Shown: one piece after another, positions 28,301-40,300 of the stretch
How positions within the stretch are numbered: position 1 is the first letter of the stretch
How the letters are laid out: every line of letters begins with the position of its first letter
Origin: Promerops cafer
Taxonomy: Eukaryota; Chordata; Aves; Passeriformes; Nectariniidae
Direction of reading: 5' to 3'
NCBI GenBank assembly: GCA_013398275.1
Contig: VZSE01001766.1
Coordinates: 1 to 64,000 of the forward strand
Length of the DNA stretch: 64,000 nt
Program-made: the position numbers and the translations under genes
Notes under the pieces: model-generated
The model's database searches: none
Told to the model about the DNA's origin: nothing
Seen by the model: only the letters and a program-made list of their open reading frames with translations

Positions 28301-31300
28301 AAAGAGCACTAGCCAAGAGAAAGGATACATAAAGGTAGACCTCTGCATCCAGCTTCTTCCAGGATAAACTGCCATACATTCCAACACAGCCTTCTCAAAG
28401 AAATTGTTGTCTTGATAATGTTAAGTATTGTCTGGAGCTAAAAGTTTCCTTGGCAGGTTATGTAAATTAATTCCTCAGTCTTGTGCATGGACACATGGGG
28501 CATCCTTATCAATTCCTCTCTATCTAGGATTTCATCATCTGCCAAGATAGCATGCTCTGATTTTTTTGTATGTGTGACTTGATATAATTAGGTCTCTTGA
28601 CCATGTATCAAAGCCTTTGCAAGGTTTTTGTTTGGTTCTATTCTTAACTGAACTCCTTTCTTCTCTTGTGGTACAAAGGGCACTGTAAGATTCCTCATAG
28701 CGGAGGGTACAAATATAGATGTTCTCTGTCGGGAATCATTGAAGGCATCTTTGATCCTTCTAGGTTTCAGTGCCAGACGTGTTTATTACCTCTTATATCA
28801 AGCTGACTAGCAGAAATGCCCAAGAACTTTGCTTTCTTATGTGTTATTCTTGCAGAAATTATCTCTATTCTGGTTTTTCACTGATAGAGAATAATTTAGG
28901 CATGCTACAGGAATGTGTGAGGGTTCTCTAACATGGTTAGTATGTTTTTATATCTATGAAAACTATTTGCTTTGTGTTGTGCTAGTGTTCATGTTTTTCA
29001 CTGATAGAGAATAATTTAGGCATGCTACAGGAATGTGTGAGGGTTCTCTAACATGGTTAGTATGTTTTTATATCTATGAAAACTATTTGCTTTGTGTTGT
29101 GCTAGTGTTCATGTTTTTCACTGATAGAGAATAATTTAGGCATGCTACAGGAATGTGTGAGGGTTCTCTAACATGGTTAGTATGTTTTTATATCTATGAA
29201 AACTATTTACTTTGTGTTGTGAAAGTGTTCATGGAAGATGACCAAGACCTGTTCCCAAGAACCTTTTCGCAGATTGTTTTGGCACCAGCCTAGACAGTGT
29301 AATGCAGAGCAAGTGTATGGAAATTCACTTATATAGTTCATTTCCTGACTCTTTTAAGTCAGATCATCATGTCGCAATTTGGGCTAAGTGTGATGAGGTA
29401 TACATAGGAAAAAATACATGGTTGTAGACAAAGCAAAGGCCATTTGATTTTTTTCAATGTATTGTATCTCAGTGTTTGTTTCTTGCTAATGTTATCTTGA
29501 TAATGAGTGATATGTTTTATTCTTTTTCTGTAAGATAATATCTGAAGTCTTGTTCATTATGCTTTGATTGTATGTTGCTAGGGCAGAGCTGCAAAGAATT
29601 ACTTGGGCAAGGTTCTGATGGGTATGGACATTAGTAGGGTGGAGGTGAATGCTACCCCTGAGTAGTAGCACCTAATTCAGGTCCTCCATGTTTTTTCATT
29701 GATCTGCTTTTGAAAATTACTTTGATTAGAGTTGTTTCCTCTGATAAAGGAACTTCAAAGTGGAGCTACATAAACCTTAGTAACTTCCTTTATTTTTCTT
29801 GCTTTGGGACCAATGTGAAAACACTAAGACCTTTTGTTATCTCAATTTTACATAAATTCCTGCTAAGCTATGGTTAGATCAATCTAGGTTGAAACTGCAA
29901 AGCTTTAGGAAGCAGAATTTTATTGTGAATTTGTGGCTACAGTTCTCAAACAGTACTTTCAATGTCGTGACCTCAGACTATGTGATATGCTTATTCTTGA
30001 ACTTAGCAAAGGGTGGATATATAGAGACTGGCAAAATATCTGGTTCTGGAGGAGGCTGGGGGCATGATGTAAAAGAGTCTAATCAATTTCATTATGAAAT
30101 TTATTACGAAGCAGAAATTTCTTCCTTAATTTCAAAACTTTTGTAAAGAAAAATAATTCCCTGAGTATGACAGCAGTAGTAGCAAAGTCTGCATAAAATG
30201 CATGTTATAAAAGTGTAATTGGCAAAACAATTTCATGTTAGAGATGCAACTGATTATTGACTCTCTTTTTTATTTTCCAAGGTGGAGAAAATACACAGAG
30301 GCGATCCAATTGATGGATTTCTTTATCCTGCTAAGAAAATACCACCAGTAGCAAAAAGCGATACTGAGCAAGAAAAGGCATCTCAGAATGTTACTTCATC
30401 AAAAGCAGACCCTTTGTTAAAACCAAATATGGAGACCACACCTGCATCACTCAGTAGCGACTTCAAGGCAAAAGTTGTTGGCATCTTGCTGAAGTATTCC
30501 AATGGTCTTTGGGCTCACGCACTTCCCAAAGTGTACCAAGACACTTACCAAGTAAAATTTCCAGAAGACATGCTAAATAATCTAGAGTTGCTGTCAGATG
30601 TGTGTATTGTGGACTATGTATCTGAAGTCCCCAGAAAGGCAATCCTCTATGCTAAACCCCAGAGATGCATTGATGAAAATCTGAATGTCACTGAGAAGGT
30701 CAAGAGGCATGATGGTGTGAAGGCCACAGCTGAACAGCAGTATGAAGAATCCAAGGACCAGTATCTAGAAAACATAACTGTTCCTTCTCTAATCATTCCA
30801 TCAGAAGGATCTGTGTCCATCATGGTGTTAGAATTGAAAAACACCAATGAGGTCCTTATTAGGCAAGTTTGTATTTTGGAATCTACCTTTTTTGCTTTAT
30901 TTATAAATCCACATGGTCATTCTGTGCAGGTCTGCCAGAAAAAATTAGATGAACAGGAGGTTTCAAGACTCTATAATTTACTTATTTTGCTCATGAAAAT
31001 TAAGAATCCTTTTGTTTGTGTGTTTAAATGGAATTTTTCTGAAACTTTTTCTATCCTGAACCAATCACTTATATCATTAGCTTTAGCTTGTCTGAGAATC
31101 AAGGCAGATTTGACTTGCCATTGGAAGACTTTATAAAATAATTCCACTACAACACAAAATAGTATTCAGCTATTACTGTTGTAATATTGCTTATTAAAAT
31201 ACTTTTTACTTCTATAACTTAAATAACTAGGCATGACCTGAGTGCACTCAGATTCCACTTATGGAAAGATGAGCTTTCATCCAGCAAAAAAATACTAGTG

Positions 31301-34300
31301 TTTCTTGATTTGGTTCCTAGTCAGCCTAGTCTACAGGGACAGTGTAAGAAGTGGATTGTCACATTACATCTGTTATTTCCAGTCTGCTGTGCACATGTGA
31401 CTTAACTCTACAAAACTTTCCTGTACACCTTTTGGTTCTGACATCATTTATAACTTACTGTACATGTGGAGTAATGGTTCTTAGCTTTCTAGTCTGTTAT
31501 TTTAAGGATGTTTCCACTAAGTGTTTGGGATGAATGCTTTGAGTACCAGGGATTAAAATACCATTTGACATTGTTGAGCTGAGAGTGGTTATGTAAAAAT
31601 TTCTCTACAAAGCTGCAGTTCCGAAATTTTGAACCATGTTTCTTGGAAAGTACTGAAGTTTCTGAGTTTGTCAGCTCTTTGTAGGTACATGATGATAATT
31701 AGTGGTTTCTTGGTCCTAGTTACAAAAATTATTACTCAAGGTTATCCATATACTTCATGGGCAAGGTCATTTATCCTGATATGGTGAAACTAGCCCTGAA
31801 GGCATTAGGGTATTTTTGCCATGGTAAGAAAATGTTCATGTAGATATATAGGGAGGAAACAGTGCATAGGCTCTTCTCTTCTTACGTGTCCTGTCTGTCT
31901 CTCTGCTGACCTACACAAGAACTGTGTAGCAGCTGTTGGTTGATGCTGATTTTTGCAGGATCAATAAAATCAAGATTCTTATTTCAGTCTCAGGGATGAA
32001 GTAATATCTCTTTACTTTCATGGTATGTGGCTAAGTTTTTTTGTATGAAATGTTTCACCTGCAGTACAAATGAAGGCAAAGCTGAAAAGTTTCTGCTTTG
32101 AGACATGGATCAATTCTCAAAGAATTCTAATGTAGTCAGAATAAAAGTGAGGTGGTAGAAACACTCCTAGATATTTGCTAGACATTCACAACAGTGTTTG
32201 AAGGCAGAGATGATACATTAGGTACTGCTACATTAGGTACTTGAATTCTCACAAGAAATAATGAATAAAATAGTGAGTGAGGCAGGAAATTCTGAAAGAT
32301 TCTTCTGCTTTCTGTTGAGTTACTCCAACTGTCTGTTAGGCATCTTTATGAAACAAATGTTCAAGAAACTTTTAAGTGACACATGTCTGAGTGTCACCCC
32401 ACTTTATCTCCGTTACAAATTAGATGAATGCTTGCACAGAAACAAAAAGGCTGTTTCTAGGAAAATCAGAGTTCCCTGGAATGTGGTCAGATTTAACATA
32501 ATCTTTATAACAGAGTTATGTTATCGTGTTTTGTTACAATATCTGCACTACCTCTGGGCATATAATCTAAAGTATGTGGTAGAATGGAGTAGTATCACGC
32601 TCTCTGTGAACAAGCTGAAAGAGTAGCTACTAATACAAATTTGTGGCTAAATTTTCCTTTTGTCTGCTCCAATCTGACTTGTTTCTGAAGCATTCAGAAC
32701 TTCCCATTTGGATTTTCCAGAAAGTTTATATACTTGATTTAAGAAGACCTGTGTAACACAAACAGCATTAATATGAACCATTAGGTCAGCAGCCAAATAC
32801 CAAGATAAAACTGTAGTGTGAGAGAAAACAGCACTTGGTTTAACAGCTAATTTTTAAAGATATTTTAGATGCTTTGGTTTGGATCAACCTTAGTGAAAAC
32901 CAGATTAAGACAGAGTAACTTTTTTTTTCTAAAAAGAGAAGAGTTTGGACATTAATGTCTTAGGAAATGTATGTAATTTATTCATATATGCATGTAAATG
33001 TTCTTATGTTTTTATTCAGCTTTTTTGAAGTTGCATCCCAACTGTTGTTGTGGTTTTTTTGTTTGTTTTTTTTGTAAAATATTATAGGTATGTGGGCAAA
33101 GATTATTCTTCTGCCCAGGAACAAATGGAAGATGAAATGAAAGCATACTACAATCAGAACAGTACAGTGTCACCAGCTCAGTCTCTGAGTGTTGGGCAAC
33201 TTGTTGCAGTACATGCTGAAGAAGATGCGTGGTTGCGTGCGCGGATAATTTCTCTAGAGGACAACAGAGTAAAGGCAAGCAATTACCTCTTCTGGCACTC
33301 AGAGGAAGAATTGAGACAAGCTTGTTTTTAGATACACAGTCAATTCTTAAATATGCTGCACTAGTATTTTTTTTTCTTTTCTTGCCCTGAAGTGCTTCTG
33401 TTTTCGGGTATATGAGAAATTAAGACCTTGTAGAAGTTATATGATTGACAAAATTAAATGGTCTTCCGGGTTTTTCTCCATAAATAGTTTGAGTTTGGGA
33501 GTCTTTGTTTTGTTTTTAAAAGGGCCTGGGCAGTATAGTACTTTGGTACTGAAAATGCACCTTTGATAGGAGGAATGGTTTGAGGGGGACACAGGAAGAG
33601 AAAAGGGAAGGACGACATTCATTTGCTCCTAGATCTTGTCTGAAGTCTTGTACTGAAGTATCTCTAACATGCACTAAATAGCAAAAGAAAAAAAGTATGC
33701 TTTCCCCTTCCAGGCAGATCTGGTGTTTTGGGAGTTATGTTGCATGCATTTTAGTTAAACTCCGTTAACATTATATAACTCCTGTGTTAAACTTTTCTTG
33801 CCATCTGCAGGGAAATTAGAATACATATTAGAAGTATAAAAAAAGTTTAAAACTTCTCAGTTATTTCTTGTCTAGTCAGTATTAATGATACATCCTTAAC
33901 ATTTTTGGTTTTTTCCCAGTTAGGTGATCCAGCCCTTCTTAATATACTTTTAAAGCTGAACCATTTTATAAATACTGAAATAGCACCTGCATTAGAATTG
34001 AGTTTTTTCTGAAAGTTAGTATGATACCCTTCCGCTGTAAGTCGGAGTGGAGTGTCAGAACTTGGTTTTGTGAAAGATTGTTGGGTTTAGAGAAGTGGCA
34101 AGAAAATTAGTGGCATGCTTGCCTCTAATTTCTCCCTCAAAGAAGGCTGCTGCTTTATTGCAGCTTCTGCTGATTATCCTCTGGCACAGTGTTCAGATAT
34201 TCTTTTTAATATTTGCTATGCAGACATTTTGCAGGATAGAGTTTAGGAAAAAAGTTGTAGGAAGGCCCATCAAAGCCTTCTTTCTCTCACTTTGGCTCCA

Positions 34301-37300
34301 GTTATTTGCTGCCAGTAGCAGTTTCCATACTTGTTTCCTGCATTGACTGTGGTATTTAAAGCAAAGTAAAAACAGGCTTAAATCAAAATTATTCTCTTAA
34401 TGCTGTAAAAATAATAGGCAAAACTTATAATGGCACCTAAGTGGTATTTGACTTTTCAACACTTTCAAAACTTTGTAAATAAAAATTGCGACTTTATTAC
34501 CTTTCTTCACATAGTTTGAGATAATATATGCTGAATTCTTCCAGCACTGTTCCTGTTTAAAGCTGAGACTGTAGAACAGTTGGAGAGGATGGTTTTGTAG
34601 AGATCTTGAGGAGGAGGTTTTCCCTGAAAACATGAAAGTAATGGCACTAAACTTGCAAAAAGTAATTTGTCTGTGGGTGTATATAGAATGTGGTAACAGA
34701 ATACATTCTCCCTAGACTCAAGAAAACATACAATTATATTCATGATCTTGTGCTTTCAATTCCCTTTTCCATTGTCAGGTATACTACGTTGATCATGGCT
34801 TCACTGAGTTTGTTGAAAGCAACAGTGTGTGCAGACTACAGAAACAGTTCAGATTGCTTCCTTTTCAAGCTGCAAAATGTAAACTGGCAGGTAAGAGAAA
34901 GCCAATGCTGACTGCACACATGCTTACTGCTATGCTTACTGTTGGCAGAGCTTATGAATTGAAGCCTCTGTGAGTCTGGGAGTTCTGATCCTTTTTTGTA
35001 ATAGTTCTGTATGTGTTTGATAGATTTTGTTCAGCTCAGCTAGTCTAAGCAGACATGAGTATGCATGGAAGGAAGAAAGGATATGAAGAAGAGTCTTACA
35101 GAGAATCTTTGATATTAGAAGATTATTTTATCCCATACTTCTAATGGAGCTTAATTGTTTCTGCAGTTAACATGGGTGTCTTTGTCCCTTTAATATATGT
35201 GAGCCCAAAGAAATTAAAAAAAAGTAAAGGAAACATGTTGTGTGCACACTAGCACAACATTTTTTTCCATAAATGAGGTACATCTGTTGTGGCTGGATTA
35301 GGTAATGTATCTAAATATGAGCCTATTTAATTATTCTGAAGTGATCCTTCCCCTTTCAGTGCTTGCATACTTGCAGACTTCCTAGACTCTGCTGGAATTT
35401 ATCTACCTTTCTAAAACTAATAGGCCTTTTTAACTTTTTAAAATATTAAGTTTTAAATAGGTGAAATTGCTGTGAATGAGCTTGGCTTTCTTTTGTTGGT
35501 TGTTTTTTTTAATACTTGGATGCATTCCATTTTTTTCTACACGTTTGCCTCAACTCTTTCTGAAGAGGGTCTCTTTCTTTTCTATTCTGCCCTGCCCCTG
35601 AAGATGGCTTTCTTTGAAAAAAAGGTAGAAATTAAGTAGATTGCAAGTAGTAGAGGTGCAGTAAAACTTCCATACACTAAAAGGTACGGTGTGTCTTACA
35701 GGACTAGAAGCCTTCTGTGATGATCCTATCCTAGTAAAGGCTGTGGAATCACAGACATGCTTCAAGATATTTGCTGTGGAAATACTGGAAAAGAGTGATG
35801 TTCCTCTTCTGGTTCTCTATGACACTTCTGGAGAAGATGATATCAACATCAATGCTACTTGTCTGAAGGCATTGTATGACAAGTCCCTTGAACTGCACCT
35901 ACAGGTACCATTGTCCTGTTTCCTCATGAATCATTAAAAATCATTGACTGTTGAGGTCTTAGATGGACAAAAAAACAGTACTCAGAAATTTGCTAAATTT
36001 TGTGTGGGGTTTTTTTCACTTTCTAATCAAACTCTTGCTGTTGCAGGTAGATGCACTATATACTAACGTCAGAGTAACCAGTGTTTCCTCTGATGGGAGC
36101 CTGTATTGTCAAGTCCCATCCAAAGGCTTGTCTAGACTTTCTGAAATATTGCAGAAACTAGAAGACTACTTTCTTTACAAAGTAAGTTCCATGGTGAGGG
36201 AAGTGGTGAAGTCATGCAGCATTTCTCCAGAGAGTACCAATAATTTTCCTTGCACATAAGTTCAACTTTCTGTGGTAGCCGTAGACTATTCAAAAAGGCT
36301 AAAATTCTCTTTCTAGTTTGGGGTTTTCTGGGGTGCACCTTTCAGTGTGAAAAGTGTCTTTTGATGCTTTATTTTTCACAGGCACTCTCTAAGGCTTCAG
36401 TAATTACTTGCAACTTTCCTTGAATAGTTAGAACAGTAACAATATGGCTCTTAATGGGAAGCTTCCAATGGAAACTGTGTGAGATCGGTATAAAGCCTGT
36501 GGAGATACTGGCTTTTTTTTTTTCTGGAAATTTTACATTATGAAGTTGAGGTGCATAAACAGCTGGGTCTGTACAAAGTGGCAGTAAAAGCACCATAATC
36601 AAGGTCTGTTCTTCTTAACATGGCTTCTTTGGAGAGTCAGTGGCTTTGATCTGATATATCTGATTCTGCATATCTTGTCCTTGCATCCTTAGCTTTTGAA
36701 TGTTGTGGCTAATATCAATATCAAAGTGGTGTATAGGAGACATTTTGAAAAGTCTTAAGTTGCTTTAAAACAGACATGTGGCAGAGAAGTCTGATGTTCC
36801 ACCGTCCATTTACAGATACATGCAACAATCCTTAATTCAATCCTTAACTCAAGGAAATTTAGGCCAAAGAGAAGAAATCTTAAGAGAATCTAATTTGTAA
36901 GAATTAAGAGAATCAATTTTGGAGGTCATTTGAGCCTGACAAAATCAAATCATGCAATGCAGATCCTTGGAGGTCCTGTTAGAACTGCTGCTTGTGAAAC
37001 TATGCTGTCCAAGTGTTTTAGGTGTAGAAGTTGAGCTTTAGACCTCTTGTGCGACCATCTGGAAATATTTTATACTGAATGTGTTTCATTTATCAGGATT
37101 CAGTTTCAAGCAAGCTAAACACTGAAAGAAAGTGTATAAACCCTAAAATATTTAGCAACACAAAGACACTAAGGAAGGCAGCCATATAGGTGTTTCAAGA
37201 GTTGGTATTCTTTGGAGAGAGTGCTTGTTATTTTCTTGCTGCTATCAAAGAAAGAGATTGTTCTTCAGATTCTTTTAATATCAGGCTTTGCAGCTTATCT

Positions 37301-40300
37301 GGAGGGTTTTAACTCATTTTGCCCAAGAATTTAAACCTAGTAAGGTGTTGATTGTTCTTCAAATGGAGTTTCCCCATACCTTTTATAGTGTAGCCATTGT
37401 CTTGTTACGTTATTTAGGATTATCACGGTGACTGTCACCCCTATGAGACTTTCATTTGAGTTAGCAGTAAATTTTGTTTGTTATATATCTCAAGAAATTG
37501 TATGTTCTAGAATATAGGCTAGAATCTTCTTCACTTGTCTGTCATAGCTCCTAACTGCTCTTGCTTTTCAAGTCAAGTAATAGTTGGTGATTTCCTAGTC
37601 TGCTTCCAAATGTGGCTTTTTACCCCTGGCACTTCATGTTCTCCCAGTTTCCCTGTAAAATACAGAGCTTGGAATTAAAAGATTTACCAATTGGGGAAGC
37701 TTAAAGCAATGTGATAAAGAAGTGTTTCTAAAGCTGGAAAGACACTTTTATTTTAAACAGAGCTTTTGCTTCTCAGTATTGTTTATGCCATGTATTGCTT
37801 TTGAAATGGTTAGTTGAGAGCCAGATAGTAATAGTTCTGTGCTTTTTGACTTCTGTTTTTGTACTTGCAGCAGACATCTGAGTTCAATGTATTGCTACCT
37901 TTCTGCGGCAAAATCTGCTTGTTTCCTTCCAAAGGAAAATGGGCACGTGTAGAGGTAAGAAGTATTCAAAAAGCAGCTAGAGTTTGCCCACGTAGAAATG
38001 TCTCTTCTTTTTGTTCAACTCAATCTGAATGTTTAGTTTCCATGAAATATTTTATAATGTGTGTGTCACTGTTGGGTTTTTAACCTCAAAATTATGCTCT
38101 TGCTTTCTTCTTTCAGATAAAAATTATTCACACTAGACGGGCACTTGATGTGCAGTTTATGGATAGTGGAACAGTTGCAACCGTAAAAGTATCAGAGCTC
38201 AAAGAAATCCCACCACAATTCCTGAGAGAAGTAATTGCAATACCTCCTCAGGTATGAAGACATGTGAAAGTTAACCTGTATTCAGTCTCTTGGCAGTGTT
38301 TGTAGTGCTGCTACTTCAAGATTTATGTACTGAAATTCTGCTTTGTTTCATAGCATTCAACATTGCAGTGTATTTTATTGTGCATCTTCACCTGAAATAA
38401 ATCACAATGTAGTCCCGTGAGTTGGTGGATGTTGTGTATGTGTCATGGTACTGGATTTGCATTTTGCTCTGTCTCTTTCTGTTTGTCATACACGATTGAC
38501 TCTGTCTCCATTATTCTCTGAATTGGAACTTATGGACCAGCTTTCGTATTACTAAATTATATCTTGTATACTTAATTCTCTTCTTAGGCTTTAAAATGCT
38601 GTCTGGCAGATCTGCCTCCTAACACTGGCATGTGGACTCCAGATGCTGTACTGTGGCTGAGAGATGCTGTAATAAATTGTCCTGAATTTAGCATGAAGGT
38701 AGGTACATAGGCACGTGGAAAGAGCATTGGAAGAACAACTTTAAAAGCTTAACAACTCATCAAATTGGTTTTTGTTACAGAAGTGTAGAAGTTTGTAACC
38801 AGCTAAAGGACATAAATTCTATACAAAGTCCTTTTCTTAGCAAATTTGTCATAAAACTTACTTGCTTAAGCCTGTTAGAATCTTCTCTTTTCCCCTCTAC
38901 TGTGAATTAGCAACTTTCATTGCAGTTTTTCACATTTTGTTGTCCACGTCCAAATATGCAGCTAGAGTTATTTTGCCACTGATAAGAAAGAAACACAGTT
39001 GTCATGTTTCAGCACATAAAAATACTCAACTTCTGAGTTAATCTTGAATTACTTTTATGCCTCTTGTGAGCACAGCTTTTTCTCCTTCTAGTCTTTGAAA
39101 GCAGTTTTATTTTTTCTTTGCTTTTTCTAATCGACTTTGTTTTATGTATATGTTTTATGTAGTTAGAATTTCTCTTATCTTTGAGATAAAATTATTTCCA
39201 TTTGCAATGTGTCCTAGACAGTTTAACTAACTGAAAATACCCTCCTAAAGGAAATCTATTACTAACTACAGACTAAACAAAGATAATTTCCTCTCAACCT
39301 TTTGATTGCAGCTACTGTCAGACACTTGGAAAAAGTGTGTTACAGCTTTCTGTAACCTTCTTGCTTGCTTTAGTCTAGACCTCTACTCTGAGACTTACAC
39401 CTGTTGTGCCTGGCTTTTCTAGACATCCTTTTCCAAGAGAGTTTGAGTTTGGTGCTAATTTTTGCTGTCTTAAATAATAGACAGCAGATGCATGCTTTAA
39501 TTGCAGAAAGTTTTTATTCCTGGCTAGAAACATCAACAGAAGCATCATTAAAGGAATGTTACATACTTTGTCAAATTAAAATTTAAGTGCTTTACTATTA
39601 ATAATGTTAGGATATTTGATGGTAAATAGGAAGTATTTTTATGTCAGTGTGTGAAAATTATGTATGAGAGAAACGTGGAAGCTTTTTTTCATCTTTTTTT
39701 TCATCTAATTTAGCAGGCCTCATTTCCCATAATGACAGGAAGATAGTTTAAAGGATTAGGTGTTATTATTTAATAAGTTGTTTAGATTTGTGTGGACACT
39801 GGCTACTGTTCTTCTGAAAACTAGAATTGTACACACAGTACTGAGATTGAACCTGTTGGATGGAACAAAATTCAAGTTTTGTGTATGCTTTAAATTAGTG
39901 GAATAGCTGCAGGTGCTTTTTATCTGCTGTGAACGGCTTATTACCCACAACTTCCTTAATGTCTTTGGGAGAACACTGAAGATGTTTCTGTGCATAAATG
40001 CAATGAACTGTTGCTGCTGTAGTCTTCTGTACAAAATCAGATGTGCCTTTAATAGTTACTAACTGGCTGTTAAACGGTATTTTGTGTTCCAAGGTGATGA
40101 AACAGGATGCTTCAAAAGGAATTGCACACATTTACTTGTTTGCTCCAGAGAATTTCCCAGACATGGATCGTAGCATCAATAGACAGATCAAAAATGCAGA
40201 CTTGTGGAAGCATCAGAAAGATGTTTTCCTGAGTGTGACACCCAGTGGGACTAGCTCCACAAAAGCTGTAGGTGATGCTGTTTCAGCTCTACAGTTACCT

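Larger units (their letters stand above)
16729..30281 (+). other. TDRD7 intron 5 (13.6 kb), the longest intron
   Basis: It holds the CR1 pieces at 20.25-22.48, 24.87-25.04, 26.54-27.77 and 27.94-28.03 kb and the 120-bp array at 28.87-29.23 kb. The remaining parts (16.73-20.25, 22.48-24.87, 25.04-26.54 and 29.23-30.28 kb) show nothing I recognise. The intron splits the second LOTUS domain. Confidence 0.75.

Noticed and set aside
30863..31136. Continuation of the TDRD7 exon 6 frame into the intron
   Set aside because: Similarity to TDRD7 ends at 30,862, a GC donor with perfect consensus is there, and the next conserved residues resume at 33,088. The extension is intron read-through.
32261..32626. 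121-codon plus-strand open frame in TDRD7 intron 6
   Set aside because: It is AT-rich, hydrophobic and has no recognised similarity or conserved splice sites.
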